DNA from: JAUIIK01 sp041390865 | Lineage (GTDB): Bacteria > Chloroflexota > Chloroflexia > Thermomicrobiales > CFX8 | Length of the DNA: 64,000 bases | Reading direction: 5' to 3' | Assembly (NCBI GenBank): GCA_041390865.1 | Contig: JAWKPC010000002.1 | Span: 124,001 to 188,000 of the forward strand | Shown here: in pieces, positions 1 to 8,257 of the stretch | How positions within the stretch are numbered: position 1 is the stretch's first letter | How the letters are laid out: the number at the start of each line of letters is the position of its first letter | Made by a program: the position numbers and the translations under genes | The notes under the pieces: generated by a model | What the model was told of the DNA's origin: nothing | Seen by the model: the letters and a program-made list of their open reading frames with translations, nothing else | Database searches by the model: none

Positions 1-1
1 A

Positions 2-208
2 TTCACGCTCAGCCTGGGGCTCGATGTCGGCGGCGATGGACTGATGTCGATGGTCGATGCTGAAGCGATCACAAGGCTGAACCTTGATGCGGAATCCATC
101 GACCTGCTCATTTCCGACATTGCCGAAGCGGTCTCGAAGGCCGGCCTGGCGACCCAGGGCGTTTCGCTGGGCGCTGAATCCCTCGATGAAGCAGTTGTCT
201 CTGCCTAG
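2..208 (+). CDS. C-terminal end of an unrecognised protein (partial)
   Basis: An open frame enters from the left edge and stops at TAG 206-208, giving 68 residues that end in ESLDEAVVSA. It is rich in Ala, Leu, Asp and Glu with helical character, and I recognise no motif. It lies 28 bp upstream of cheX on the same strand, so it may belong to a chemotaxis or flagellar operon. The start and most of the protein are outside the window. Confidence 0.55.
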   Translation, partial: FTLSLGLDVGGDGLMSMVDAEAITRLNLDAESIDLLISDIAEAVSKAGLATQGVSLGAESLDEAVVSA

Positions 209-236
209 TTTGAGGCCGGGTATTGAGGAGTAGACG

Positions 237-731
237 ATGCGACTCGAACATATCAATCCGGTGGTCAAGGCGGCGCTCGGAGTGCTGCGGACCGAGATGA
301 ATACCGAGGTCAAGCGCGGGAAAGTCTCGGTCGTCAACGGCGACGTCGATGGCCACGACCTGACGATTCTCATCGCCGTTACCGGCGCGATGGAAGGGTT
401 GATGGCCTACGCGCTGGATGCGCCGGTCGCCTGCGGTATGGCCAGCGCCATGATGGGCGAGGAATTCACCGAGCTCGACGAGATCGTCCAGAGTGGAGTG
501 GCGGAGATCGGCAACGTCATCTCCGGGCGAGCGATGATGAGCCTGGCCGACCTCGGGATGGAAACGCACATCGCCCCGCCGGTGCTCCTGCTCGGCCATG
601 ACACCCGCATCTCCACTCTCAACATCCCGCGCCTACTCGTACCGATCGAACTGGAGTTCGGAACAATCATGATGTACATCGCCCTGAAGCCGACGAGAGC
701 AGCCCTTGTGAACGCGTACGCGGTCGCCTAG
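237..731 (+). CDS. cheX: CheX-type chemotaxis phosphatase
   Basis: 164 residues matching the single-domain CheC/CheX/FliY phosphatase family, which dephosphorylates CheY-P. The start reads MRLEHINPVVKAAL, as CheX proteins do, and the protein carries the family's catalytic helix E90-xx-N93 in VAEIGNVISGRAMMSL. Only one E-x-x-N helix is present, which fits CheX rather than CheC. GAGGAG precedes the ATG at a good distance. It converges on the fliN-like gene that follows. Position beside the switch genes supports a role in signalling to the motor. Confidence 0.82.
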   Translation: MRLEHINPVVKAALGVLRTEMNTEVKRGKVSVVNGDVDGHDLTILIAVTGAMEGLMAYALDAPVACGMASAMMGEEFTELDEIVQSGVAEIGNVISGRAMMSLADLGMETHIAPPVLLLGHDTRISTLNIPRLLVPIELEFGTIMMYIALKPTRAALVNAYAVA

Positions 732-774
732 GAAAGACAATCGCCGCCGGATCCGGGAGAGATCCAGCAGGCCC

Positions 775-1467
775 CTAACTTTCGCTTCCGGTTATCTCGG
801 TGACCCGAACAGCAAACTTCTCGTCAACGACCACAACCTCGCCCCGGGCAATCAGTCGGCCGTTTAGCGTGACCTCGACCGGTTCACCGACCACCTTGTG
901 AAGCTCGACAACCGAACCTACATGCAACCCGAGAATGTCCCGAATCTGCATCCGCGTCGTCCCGAGCGTGGCGATCACCTCGACCTCAACATCCTGTAAC
1001 CGCCGAATGTTTTCCGACTCAATCATCGAATTGCCCGAGGACTGTCGGTACGACGTCTGTCTGGGAGGCGGTGGCGGGTCCGGATCCGGTGGCGCTTCTT
1101 CCCCTGTGCGGGGAGCCGATGCTGCCTCGACCTCAAACACGGCTTCGCCTTCAGAAGGACGCTCTTCTTGCGGGGCCGGCCCCGTCGCCCCGCCGACCGC
1201 CGACACCTCGAAGTATCCGGCTGTGTCGACATCCAGCTCGTCGAGCGTGATCTCGTCTTCGTCGGATCCCTGGAGTTCCCCGTCGTCCAGCGACGAGTGA
1301 GGGAATAGAGGGGGGCCGTCAGCGTGAGGATCATCTTCGTCATCGCCATTGAAGAAGCCGCTACCCGACTCCCCTTCCAGCTCATCGAGCGTGATCTCAT
1401 CCTCGTCCGGCTCGTCGCCGGAAGCATCGCCGCCGACCGGTCTCTGGTCTCGCGGATCTTCAGTCAT
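775..1467 (-). CDS. FliN/FliY-type flagellar switch protein with long acidic N-terminus
   Basis: 230 residues. The last ~80 (from about residue 148) form a SpoA/FliN domain (LQDVEVEVIATLGTTRMQI ... GEVVVVDEKFAVRVTEI) of the C-ring switch complex. The first ~140 residues are acidic, Pro-rich and probably disordered, and hold the ten-residue motif DEDEITLDEL twice, at 21-30 and 69-78. No CheC-like phosphatase domain is visible, so this is not a full FliY. It ends the minus-strand operon flbD...fliM and is the second SpoA-domain FliN here (compare 3332-3760). GGGAGATGAG precedes the ATG. Confidence 0.82.
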   Translation of the reverse strand: MTEDPRDQRPVGGDASGDEPDEDEITLDELEGESGSGFFNGDDEDDPHADGPPLFPHSSLDDGELQGSDEDEITLDELDVDTAGYFEVSAVGGATGPAPQEERPSEGEAVFEVEAASAPRTGEEAPPDPDPPPPPRQTSYRQSSGNSMIESENIRRLQDVEVEVIATLGTTRMQIRDILGLHVGSVVELHKVVGEPVEVTLNGRLIARGEVVVVDEKFAVRVTEITGSES

Positions 1468-1521
1468 CTCATCTCCCGGCTATCGTCTCGCCCCGGCGTT
1501 TTCCGACACTACTGTAGCGAA

Positions 1522-2562
1522 CTATGGATCGAACCCGGATGCGGGCACGACGCCGATCACCTGCGCGGCCATCCTGCCCCCGATACGCCCCGGACGGACG
1601 CTGAACAGCGTCTCTCCTGAAACTGACATTTCGAGCGCGCCATGGACGTCCTGGTCGGTCACGATGACATCTCCAACCCGGAGATCGCCGATATCGGCCA
1701 TCGTCAACGTTGCCCGGCCGAGGTTGACCGCGACCGACAGGCTGACCCGGCCCATGGGAGCGGCGATCTCCGATTTCTGCACGTCCTGATTTCGCATCGA
1801 GCGCGGCCGGGCGGCGGCAAACAGCACGCTCGCGCTGAGCCGGGTGGAGACAGGATCGAGCGTTGACCCGGGAATCGCGACGGACAGCTGGCCGATCTGC
1901 TCGAACAAGCGCACCTCGTAGACGATCGCCAGGGATACCTCGCTGCCGAGAACTTGCCGGACCTGATGATGTTGGAGCTGGAGATCGCCATTGTCCGACT
2001 GGAAATGGGCGATCTCCTCCCAGGCTTGGGTAAAGTCCTTGATCAGCCAGCGCCCGATCGTCGTCATCAACGCTCGCTCGATATCCGTCACATCATCATT
2101 CGCAGGAATGCGCGGGCGAAGCCCCGAGCCGCCCTGGAGCCGATCCAGAATGTGCATCGCAATCGGCAGGCTCAGACCGATAACATAGTGCCCCGGCAAC
2201 GGGTCAGCCGGAACGACGAAAATACAGGTCTGCGGTTCCAACCCCTGCAGGTAGTTGGAGAAGGGCATCTGGTCGATCGAGGAAAACTGGACGGCGACGC
2301 TGGACCGGGTCTGGGCCGCAAGCGTGTTGCTGACCAGCCGGCCGAAGGTATCGTGGATCGCCTGAACCGTCCGGATCTGGTCCCGTGAGAACTTATCCGG
2401 ATGCCGGAAGTCGTAGGAACGGGATATGTCGCGGGGCTGGACACGGGAAGGCACTGAAACGTTGCCGTCATCCGGAGCGACATCCGGATCATTCATCGAT
2501 GCCAGGAGCATATCGATCTCTCGCTGGGAGAGATTGGATTCGCCCGCTGGACGATCGGTCAT
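1522..2562 (-). CDS. fliM: Flagellar motor switch protein FliM
   Basis: 346 residues using the ATG at 2562, which has AGGG upstream and places the conserved CheY-P-binding peptide LSQREIDMLLASM near the N-terminus. A longer frame beginning at 2601 adds a tail that does not look native. The middle is the CheC-like domain of FliM (DFRHPDKFSRDQIRTVQAIHD) and the C-terminus is a SpoA domain (VAVNLGRATLTMADIGDLRVGDVI). FliM links FliG to FliN in the C-ring and receives CheY-P. Neighbours are fliO upstream and a second fliN downstream. Confidence 0.93.
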   Translation of the reverse strand: MTDRPAGESNLSQREIDMLLASMNDPDVAPDDGNVSVPSRVQPRDISRSYDFRHPDKFSRDQIRTVQAIHDTFGRLVSNTLAAQTRSSVAVQFSSIDQMPFSNYLQGLEPQTCIFVVPADPLPGHYVIGLSLPIAMHILDRLQGGSGLRPRIPANDDVTDIERALMTTIGRWLIKDFTQAWEEIAHFQSDNGDLQLQHHQVRQVLGSEVSLAIVYEVRLFEQIGQLSVAIPGSTLDPVSTRLSASVLFAAARPRSMRNQDVQKSEIAAPMGRVSLSVAVNLGRATLTMADIGDLRVGDVIVTDQDVHGALEMSVSGETLFSVRPGRIGGRMAAQVIGVVPASGFDP

Positions 2563-2646
2563 GCCCAACCCTTCCCTATCCGCCAGAATATGAACGTACA
2601 CCTATCGGCGAATTGTACGAAATATCCGGCTGATCGATCCGGCCGC

Positions 2647-3351
2647 TCAGGATGGAACGGCCTGCTCCTCGTCCCGTAGCTCCCGCAACGCCTGACGGCG
2701 CTTCTCGAGCTCCTGCTCGTCATCATCCACCGGAGAGCTATTGATCTGTCGCAAGATGCGGGAATGGAGCTGGCTCGTGAAATTCGGTGCCCGGGTCCGG
2801 ACATCCTCCGGAAGCTCTTCGGCGGCCATCCGGCTCAGAAGATTGAGCTGGTTGCCCGTCGCGCCGACAACGAGAACCCGGCCCGAAACCCGCACGAGAT
2901 AGATCGACCGGTTCTGTCCAAGATTGAGATGGTCAACAACTTCCATCGCTCTGCCCTGCGGGCCGCCAATGCGTCCGCTCCGGGTGAAGTAGTTCAGGAG
3001 CCTGAGCGATCCGTACGCAAGCCCGAGCACGATCAGGAGCCGGAGCATCAGGCCGGGAACGTCGCCCCACCAGTTCGTCCCGGTATCCGACGAGTCATCG
3101 CCTTCGAGTTCGGCGTATCCCTCGGCAAGGAAGCCTGAATCCCCGTCAGCCTCGGACTGCTGATCGGCGCTTGACCGGCTGTCGTCCGAACCATTCGACG
3201 ATGAGGATGGCGTCGCCATCGTGTACGCCAGCAGCAGAGCAGCGAGCATCCCCGTCAGGATCAAGGCCGTCATGAGCGGGCGCTGGCGCGCGTTTTCAAT
3301 CGTTCCACGCGCCCGTTCGACGAGAGAGGATTCAGTCTTCGGCTGGTTCAT
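2647..3351 (-). CDS. fliO: Flagellar biosynthetic protein FliO
   Basis: 234 residues from the ATG at 3351, preceded by GGAGGA; this start overlaps the end of fliN by 20 bp, suggesting translational coupling. A first membrane helix (ALILTGMLAALLLAYTM) is followed by a Ser/Asp-rich linker, a second helix (LMLRLLIVLGLAYGSLRLL) and a FliO cytoplasmic domain (QGRAMEVVDHLNLGQNRSIY, VLVVGATGNQLNLL). FliO assists assembly of the FliP-FliQ-FliR export gate. The C-terminal tail is charged. FliO sequences are poorly conserved, so part of the call rests on position. Confidence 0.83.
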   Translation of the reverse strand: MNQPKTESSLVERARGTIENARQRPLMTALILTGMLAALLLAYTMATPSSSSNGSDDSRSSADQQSEADGDSGFLAEGYAELEGDDSSDTGTNWWGDVPGLMLRLLIVLGLAYGSLRLLNYFTRSGRIGGPQGRAMEVVDHLNLGQNRSIYLVRVSGRVLVVGATGNQLNLLSRMAAEELPEDVRTRAPNFTSQLHSRILRQINSSPVDDDEQELEKRRQALRELRDEEQAVPS

Positions 3352-3760
3352 CCTGGAGATCCTCCCCGGGCTGGTCCGGCTGCCCCGAACTCTGTTGTTC
3401 GCGACGGTTGCCAATGCTGGTGATTCGTACCGCATACTGATCGTCGACGACGATCACCTCGCCCGCGGCAATCGGGACGTTGTTCGCACGCATTTCCACC
3501 GATTGGCCGGCGATGCGGTCGAGGCCGATCAGCGAGCCGGGCCGCATTGCGAGGATGTCTCGCACCGTTAGCCGGGATGCGCCCAGGACAGCGTCCACGA
3601 CGACCTCGACATCGCCGAGGATCGCCGTGGGAAGCGGCTCGGCTTCCCGGGTGGTATCGGAAAGCGATGGGAATTCGACACGACGAACGGTGACCGACTC
3701 GGACGAGCGGTCACCGTCATCACCAGGTTGCGAGGGCGCGGGGGCGCGAGGTGTAGACAT
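3332..3760 (-). CDS. fliN: Flagellar motor switch protein FliN
   Basis: 142 residues. A Pro/Ser-rich N-terminus (1-45) is followed by a SpoA domain (about 48-117: LGDVEVVVDAVLGASRLTV, GEVIVVDDQYAVRITSIG) and a disordered acidic tail. FliN forms the bottom of the C-ring and docks the FliH-FliI export ATPase. It lies between fliL and fliO in the flbD operon. A second, longer SpoA protein ends the same operon, so the two may form mixed switch complexes. Confidence 0.88.
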   Translation of the reverse strand: MSTPRAPAPSQPGDDGDRSSESVTVRRVEFPSLSDTTREAEPLPTAILGDVEVVVDAVLGASRLTVRDILAMRPGSLIGLDRIAGQSVEMRANNVPIAAGEVIVVDDQYAVRITSIGNRREQQSSGQPDQPGEDLQDEPAED

Positions 3761-3822
3761 TGTGCGCTTTTTCCGGCTGCACGGCCGGGTCGGCGCCAGG
3801 AGGCTTCGACCAGCAGCCGCGG

Positions 3823-4341
3823 CTACTGAATAACGAACTGCGTGAAATACAAGTCGAGCAGTCGTTCCTCGCCAATGACTTCGCCCAACGCATCGAGCAA
3901 CTCCGCCTTGAGCCCCGACTTGCCTTCCGGTGTCGATACTTCGGCGACGTTCTTGCTGCTCAATAATAGAGTTATCACGTCCTGTATCTCCGGTTCAAGG
4001 GGTTCGATCTCCATTTTGAGTTCTTCCCTGGCTGCCGCAAGCGCTTCTCCGCGCAACTCATCAGGATTTGCGTCCTCGACGATGATCTCAAGAACGATCT
4101 CCGTTTTGAGGTATCTAAACCCGCCCGCGTCGGCAAGATTCACGACCCGCTCGCCGGCGGAATAGGTGATTCCCTTCTCCGGCATCTCCACGACGACGGT
4201 CTCGACCACCGGCGCGTTGGCGCTGGCCCCTCCGCTCAGCACCGACTGCCCGGTGACCATCGGGACTACGTAAAGTAGTGCCGCGATCGTACCGGCGATG
4301 GTAACGACTGGCACCGCCACCATCCCGAGTATCTTCAACAT
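3823..4341 (-). CDS. fliL: Flagellar basal body-associated protein FliL
   Basis: 172 residues with one N-terminal membrane helix (MVAVPVVTIAGTIAALLYVV) and a periplasmic FliL domain (YSAGERVVNLADAGGFRYLKTEIVLEI ... LLDLYFTQFVIQ), including the typical end 'L..lYFt.FViQ'. FliL associates with the MotA/MotB stator and supports torque under load. It follows motB by 17 bp with a strong GAGGAGCAGGGAG ribosome site, in the usual motA-motB-fliL order. Confidence 0.9.
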   Translation of the reverse strand: MLKILGMVAVPVVTIAGTIAALLYVVPMVTGQSVLSGGASANAPVVETVVVEMPEKGITYSAGERVVNLADAGGFRYLKTEIVLEIIVEDANPDELRGEALAAAREELKMEIEPLEPEIQDVITLLLSSKNVAEVSTPEGKSGLKAELLDALGEVIGEERLLDLYFTQFVIQ

Positions 4342-4358
4342 GCTCCCTGCTCCTCGCG

Positions 4359-5057
4359 TTATATTCGCGGCGCCACGATGACGAATGACACCCGGCGATT
4401 CAATCTGCGTCCTTCAACCGTGTCGTCTTCAACTCGCGGCCTGAATTCGCCGTAGGCGGCGGCCGATATGCGTTCCGGCGGGATGCTCGCCCCGCTGGTC
4501 AGATAGCGCACGACATTCACCGAGCGCTCGGCCGATAGCTCCCAGTTGCTCGACCACTCGAGCGGGTCCGGCTGGGTGTCGTCGGTGTGCCCCTCGACCC
4601 GGATCTCGTTCGGCAGCGGTCCGAGGACGTCCGCGACGTTGTCGAGGACGACCATGGCATCCGGCCGAAGCTCCGCGCTTCCGGGCGGGAAGAGGACCGC
4701 ATCATCCATATGGATGACGATGCCCTCAGCGGTCAACTCAACCGCGACGCTCTCCAAAGGGACCGAGTTCACCGATTCGAGCGACGCGATCTGAGAACGA
4801 ATCGTCAGGTACTCGCTGAACCGGGTATCGCCCTGGTCCACATCGCCGATCGATCCCGGCTCGCCGCCCTGCAACACGTCGACGTTGAACGCGCGCTGCA
4901 AGCTGAAGGTGATCTGCTGGTACTTGATCGCGTCCGTCTTCGACACCGCGAAGAGGATGATGAAGAAGATCAGCATCAGGTTCATCAGGTCGGCATAGGT
5001 CGCGAGCCAACGTCCTTGATCGACATGTTCGGCGGCTTTAGGCTTTCGTCTCGCCAT
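4359..5057 (-). CDS. motB: Flagellar stator protein MotB
   Basis: 232 residues. A short cytoplasmic basic N-terminus precedes the single membrane helix TYADLMNLMLIFFIILFAVS; its Asp is at the position of the proton-carrying Asp32 of E. coli MotB. The C-terminal ~120 residues are an OmpA-type peptidoglycan-binding domain (EIRVEGHTDDTQP, NWELSAERSVNVVRYL, NRRVSFVIV). MotB anchors the stator to the wall. Its start lies 2 bp after the motA stop, so the two are co-translated. Confidence 0.93.
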   Translation of the reverse strand: MARRKPKAAEHVDQGRWLATYADLMNLMLIFFIILFAVSKTDAIKYQQITFSLQRAFNVDVLQGGEPGSIGDVDQGDTRFSEYLTIRSQIASLESVNSVPLESVAVELTAEGIVIHMDDAVLFPPGSAELRPDAMVVLDNVADVLGPLPNEIRVEGHTDDTQPDPLEWSSNWELSAERSVNVVRYLTSGASIPPERISAAAYGEFRPRVEDDTVEGRRLNRRVSFVIVAPRI

Positions 5058-5059
5058 GT

Positions 5060-5851
5060 CTAGGCGGCCTTCGCCTCGGGCGCGCTGTCATCCAGCTTGC
5101 GGAACGCCGATGCCGGCATGAATGAGCCGAGCTTCTCACGGACGATCGCCGAGTTCTCGCCGGCCTGAACCGCAAGCAGTCCCTGGACGACCATGCGCTT
5201 CTCTCTCGCTTCCTGGGCGCTCAGCCCTTTCAGCTTGGATGACATCGGCAGAAACACGATGTTGGCCGTCGCGACACCGTAGAGCGATCCGAGGAAGGCG
5301 ACCGCGATGCCGGGGCCGAGCGAGTCGGGGTCGGACAGGTTGCCGAGAACGAGGATCATGCCCATCAAGGTACCGATAACGCCGAAGACCGGGCAGTAGG
5401 CCGCAATCGACTCGAACATCGTTGAGTTCGCCTTGTGACGCTCCTCCATCAGCTCGATGTCGGTCTCCATGATGTTTTCGACGACGTCGGAATCGGATCC
5501 GTCAACGACGAGCATGACCCCGCGCTTGATGAAGGGGTCTTCGATCTCGTTCGCTTCCGATTCGAGGGCCAGCAGGCCGTCGCGCCGGGCCGAGTCCGAG
5601 AGCCGCTGGAAGAGCGTGATGATCTCGACCGACCGATCCGGCGGCTGCTTGAGAGTCTTCATCATGATGCCGGGGATACCGAGGACCTTGTTGAGCGGGT
5701 TGCTGACGAACGTCGCGCCGATGATTCCGCCAAAGGTGCCGATGATCGAGCTGAAGTCGGTGACCGCCATCGGCGTGCCGCCGTTCATCATGAACATCAC
5801 GTTGATCGCGGCAAGCGCGAGCACGAGTCCGATGATCGTTGCAATATTCAT
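5060..5851 (-). CDS. motA: Flagellar stator protein MotA
   Basis: 263 residues with four membrane helices in the MotA/TolQ/ExbB fold: helix 1 at MNIATIIGLVLALAAINVMF, helix 2 around SSIIGTFGGIIGATFV, a large cytoplasmic loop (FQRLSDSARRDGLLALE...IEDPFIKRGVMLVVDG), then helices 3 and 4 (AAYCPVFGVIGTLMGMILVL and GPGIAVAFLGSLYGVATANI). The PVFGVIGTLMG segment is characteristic of ion-channel stators. It sits between flbD and motB. Confidence 0.93.
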   Translation of the reverse strand: MNIATIIGLVLALAAINVMFMMNGGTPMAVTDFSSIIGTFGGIIGATFVSNPLNKVLGIPGIMMKTLKQPPDRSVEIITLFQRLSDSARRDGLLALESEANEIEDPFIKRGVMLVVDGSDSDVVENIMETDIELMEERHKANSTMFESIAAYCPVFGVIGTLMGMILVLGNLSDPDSLGPGIAVAFLGSLYGVATANIVFLPMSSKLKGLSAQEAREKRMVVQGLLAVQAGENSAIVREKLGSFMPASAFRKLDDSAPEAKAA

Positions 5852-5854
5852 CGA

Positions 5855-6145
5855 CTAGAATCCTTCTTCTGATGCACCCGGCATCCTGCCGGGCCGTGGA
5901 AACTCCAGCGGCGAGCCGTCGTCGGCCTTGCCCTCCTCGTCCTCCGGCATCAACACCAGCCGGGGCCGGGACGTCATCTGCCGGTAGGCAACCACCCGCT
6001 CGACGACGTCCTGCGCGCTTTCCTGAACGACGAAGCGCTTCTCGGTCGTCAAGGTGATGATCGTGTTAGGCCGCTCTTCGATCGTTTCGATGAGATCGGC
6101 GTTGATCGTCACGACCGATCCATCGAGCCTTGTTAGCTGGATCAC
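5855..6145 (-). CDS. flbD: FlbD-like flagellar protein
   Basis: 96 residues beginning MIQLTRLDGSVVTINADLIE, the signature of the small FlbD (swarming motility, YlzI-type) family that precedes motA in many Gram-positive flagellar operons. The family function is unclear, and it is unrelated to the Caulobacter regulator of the same name. The last ~35 residues are Pro/Gly/Glu-rich and beyond the usual family length. It is the first gene of the minus-strand motor operon and is divergent from fliP. Confidence 0.85.
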   Translation of the reverse strand: MIQLTRLDGSVVTINADLIETIEERPNTIITLTTEKRFVVQESAQDVVERVVAYRQMTSRPRLVLMPEDEEGKADDGSPLEFPRPGRMPGASEEGF

Positions 6146-6245
6146 GGCGCGATATCCTTTCGCCCCACTTCGACGGGGACATCCAGTTTCCCCGCGTACG
6201 TACTAGACAATTTGTCACAAGACGAGTACCATCATGGCAACCGAC

Positions 6246-6261
6246 AGGTGTACGTACACCT
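6246..6261. promoter_or_regulatory. 16-bp perfect palindrome between flbD and fliP
   Basis: AGGTGTACGTACACCT is a perfect palindrome about 100 bp upstream of flbD and 60 bp upstream of fliP, in the divergent intergenic region that must hold the promoters of both large flagellar operons. It resembles an operator for a dimeric regulator. Part of it (GTACACCT) recurs at about 2595, just before fliM. The regulator is unknown. Confidence 0.4.
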
Positions 6262-6323
6262 TGACGGCCGTCTCGCGTATCCCCGATCCGTTCGGGACCC
6301 GAGAAGGTTGATCGCAGGTAGCC

Positions 6324-7175
6324 ATGAGGGAACGTCGTCGCATGCATTCCGCGAGCGAACAATCGATGATCGCCGGCCACGAACGGCCCCGGCGGCCGAA
6401 GCGGCGGAGATTGCTGTTCCTCGTCCTGGCCGCGCTGGCGATGAGCTTGACGCTGAGCGCATGTGGCGGCGAGGCACAGGTCGGTTCGACCGAAATCTCG
6501 ATCAGCGCGGACGGGGAGCAGACGCAAACGGCCTCGACACCGGGTCAACAGTTCAGTTCCGGTCTCGAGCTTGTCCTGCTTTTGACGATCATCACCCTCG
6601 TTCCAACCCTGCTGCTGATGATGACCGCCTTTACGCGGATCATCATCGTGCTCGGGTTCATCCGGACGGCGCTGGGCGTCCCCCAGCTGCCGCCGAACCA
6701 GGTGCTGCTCGGCCTGGCGTTGTTCATGACGATCTTCATCATGGCCCCCGTCTGGACCGAGATCAACGAGGAAGCGATACAACCGCTCCAATCCGGTGAG
6801 ATCACCCAGCGGGAAGCGCTCGACCGTGGGGCCGACCCGCTTCGCGAGTTCATGTTCGAGCAGACGCGCGAACGCGATATCGCCTTGTTCATGCAAATGG
6901 GTCAACTTGACCGTCCCAATTCCGAAGCCGACGTACCGACCTGGGTGCTGATTCCGGCGTATGTCATCAGCGAGCTGAAGACGGCGTTCCAGATGGGGTT
7001 TCTGATCTTCATTCCCTTCCTGATCATCGACCTGATCGTCAGCAGCACGCTGATGTCGATGGGGATGATGATGTTGCCGCCGGTCATTGTGTCGCTGCCT
7101 TTCAAAATCCTTCTCTTTGTAATGGTCGACGGATGGGACCTGATAGTTAAGTCCCTGGTCACGAGCTTTGGCTGA
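6324..7175 (+). CDS. fliP: Flagellar export-gate protein FliP, with lipobox-like signal
   Basis: 283 residues. The FliP core starts near residue 75 (SSGLELVLLLTIITLVPTLL, MTAFTRIIIVLGFIRTALG, PPNQVLLGLALFMTIFIMAP, IPAYVISELKTAFQMGF, MMLPPVIVSLPFKILLFVMV). FliP forms the export gate with FliQ and FliR. Many FliPs have a cleavable signal; here it reads RRPKRRRLLFLVLAALAMSLTL followed by SAC-GG, which fits a lipobox, so the mature N-terminus might be lipidated. AGG lies upstream of the ATG; a second ATG at 6342 is possible. It starts the operon running to flgG. Confidence 0.92.
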   Translation: MRERRRMHSASEQSMIAGHERPRRPKRRRLLFLVLAALAMSLTLSACGGEAQVGSTEISISADGEQTQTASTPGQQFSSGLELVLLLTIITLVPTLLLMMTAFTRIIIVLGFIRTALGVPQLPPNQVLLGLALFMTIFIMAPVWTEINEEAIQPLQSGEITQREALDRGADPLREFMFEQTRERDIALFMQMGQLDRPNSEADVPTWVLIPAYVISELKTAFQMGFLIFIPFLIIDLIVSSTLMSMGMMMLPPVIVSLPFKILLFVMVDGWDLIVKSLVTSFG

Positions 7176-7198
7176 CCTGGCCTGGAGGATGGTGCTAA

Positions 7199-7468
7199 AT
7201 GAATGAATTGACGCTGCTTGAAGTCACCAGAGAGGCGATTACGACGCTGTTGATCGTGTCTGCACCGCTTCTGGGGGCGGCACTTGTCGTCGGGCTAATT
7301 ATTAGCCTCGTCCAGGCTGTTACCCAGATCAACGAGGCCACGCTGTCGTTCGCGCCGAAGATCATCGCGATCTTCATCGCCGTCCTCGTCTTCGGCCCCT
7401 GGATGGGCAACCGATTGCTGCTCTTCACCGTCGAGATTTTCGAGATGCTGCCGGAAATGGCGAGATAG
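7199..7468 (+). CDS. fliQ: Flagellar export-gate protein FliQ
   Basis: 89 residues with two membrane helices (EAITTLLIVSAPLLGAALVV and PKIIAIFIAVLVFGPWMG) and the family's LIISLVQAVTQINEATLSFAPKI signature split around helix 1. FliQ packs around FliP in the flagellar type III export gate. Length and order (after fliP, directly before fliR) are standard. Confidence 0.94.
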   Translation: MNELTLLEVTREAITTLLIVSAPLLGAALVVGLIISLVQAVTQINEATLSFAPKIIAIFIAVLVFGPWMGNRLLLFTVEIFEMLPEMAR

Positions 7469-8245
7469 TTGCTGGTATCCGCCGACGAAGTCTATTTCCT
7501 CGGTTTCGCGCTGGTTGCGGCCCGCGTGGGCTCCGCGATTATTGTCATGCCCTTCTTCGGCGCTAGCCAGGTCCCGGCCCAGATCAAGATCGCGCTGATC
7601 ATCATCCTGTCCGTCGTGATGACGCCCGCCAATGCCGGCGCGGATCTCCTCACTGCCGGCGAGTGGTTTCCGCTGATGATCCTCCGCGAGATCCTGGTTG
7701 GGCTCCTGCTGGGCTTCTCGGTATCGCTGGTCTTCTCAGCCCTGACCGTCGCCGCGAATCTGATCAGCGTCCAGATGGGGCTGAATCTACAGGCCCTGCT
7801 GAACCCGTTGTCTGCATTCCAGGCCGATCAGGAAAACGCGCTTTCCGTCTTCTATGGCCTGCTCGCGACGGTGATCTTTCTGACGGTCAACGGCCATCAC
7901 CAGCTCTTGCTCGGTATCCAGGCGACGTTCGACCTCGTTCCGCTCAACTCGTTCACCTTCGAATCGAGCAACTCGAGCGTGCTGGCCGCGCTGACGACGA
8001 CGATGATCGTCAGCGCTTTCCAGATCGCGTTTCCGATCATGGCGGCATTGCTGATCGCCGACGTTGCCGCCGGACTGCTCGCCCGGATGGTCCCGCAGAT
8101 CAACGTCTTCTTCGTCAATTTGCCGGTCAAGATCTTCCTCGGGTTTCTCGTGATGCTCGCCACGATGCCGTTCACGATCGCCTATTTCCGCGATCGCGGG
8201 GTTGAGGACTCTGTCCGCAATCTCGGGCGCGTGCTCGGCGGATAG
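7469..8245 (+). CDS. fliR: Flagellar export-gate protein FliR
   Basis: 258 residues, starting at a TTG that directly abuts the fliQ stop codon, so translation is probably coupled. Several hydrophobic helices carry the FliR pattern (FALVAARVGSAIIVMPFFG, VPAQIKIALIIILSVVMTP, LREILVGLLLGFSVSLVFS, SVQMGLNLQALLNPLSAFQ, ARMVPQINVFFVNLPVKI). FliR completes the FliP5-FliQ4-FliR1 export gate. TTG starts recur in this operon (fliR, flhB). Confidence 0.93.
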   Translation: MLVSADEVYFLGFALVAARVGSAIIVMPFFGASQVPAQIKIALIIILSVVMTPANAGADLLTAGEWFPLMILREILVGLLLGFSVSLVFSALTVAANLISVQMGLNLQALLNPLSAFQADQENALSVFYGLLATVIFLTVNGHHQLLLGIQATFDLVPLNSFTFESSNSSVLAALTTTMIVSAFQIAFPIMAALLIADVAAGLLARMVPQINVFFVNLPVKIFLGFLVMLATMPFTIAYFRDRGVEDSVRNLGRVLGG

Positions 8246-8257
8246 AAGGGGAAGAGG

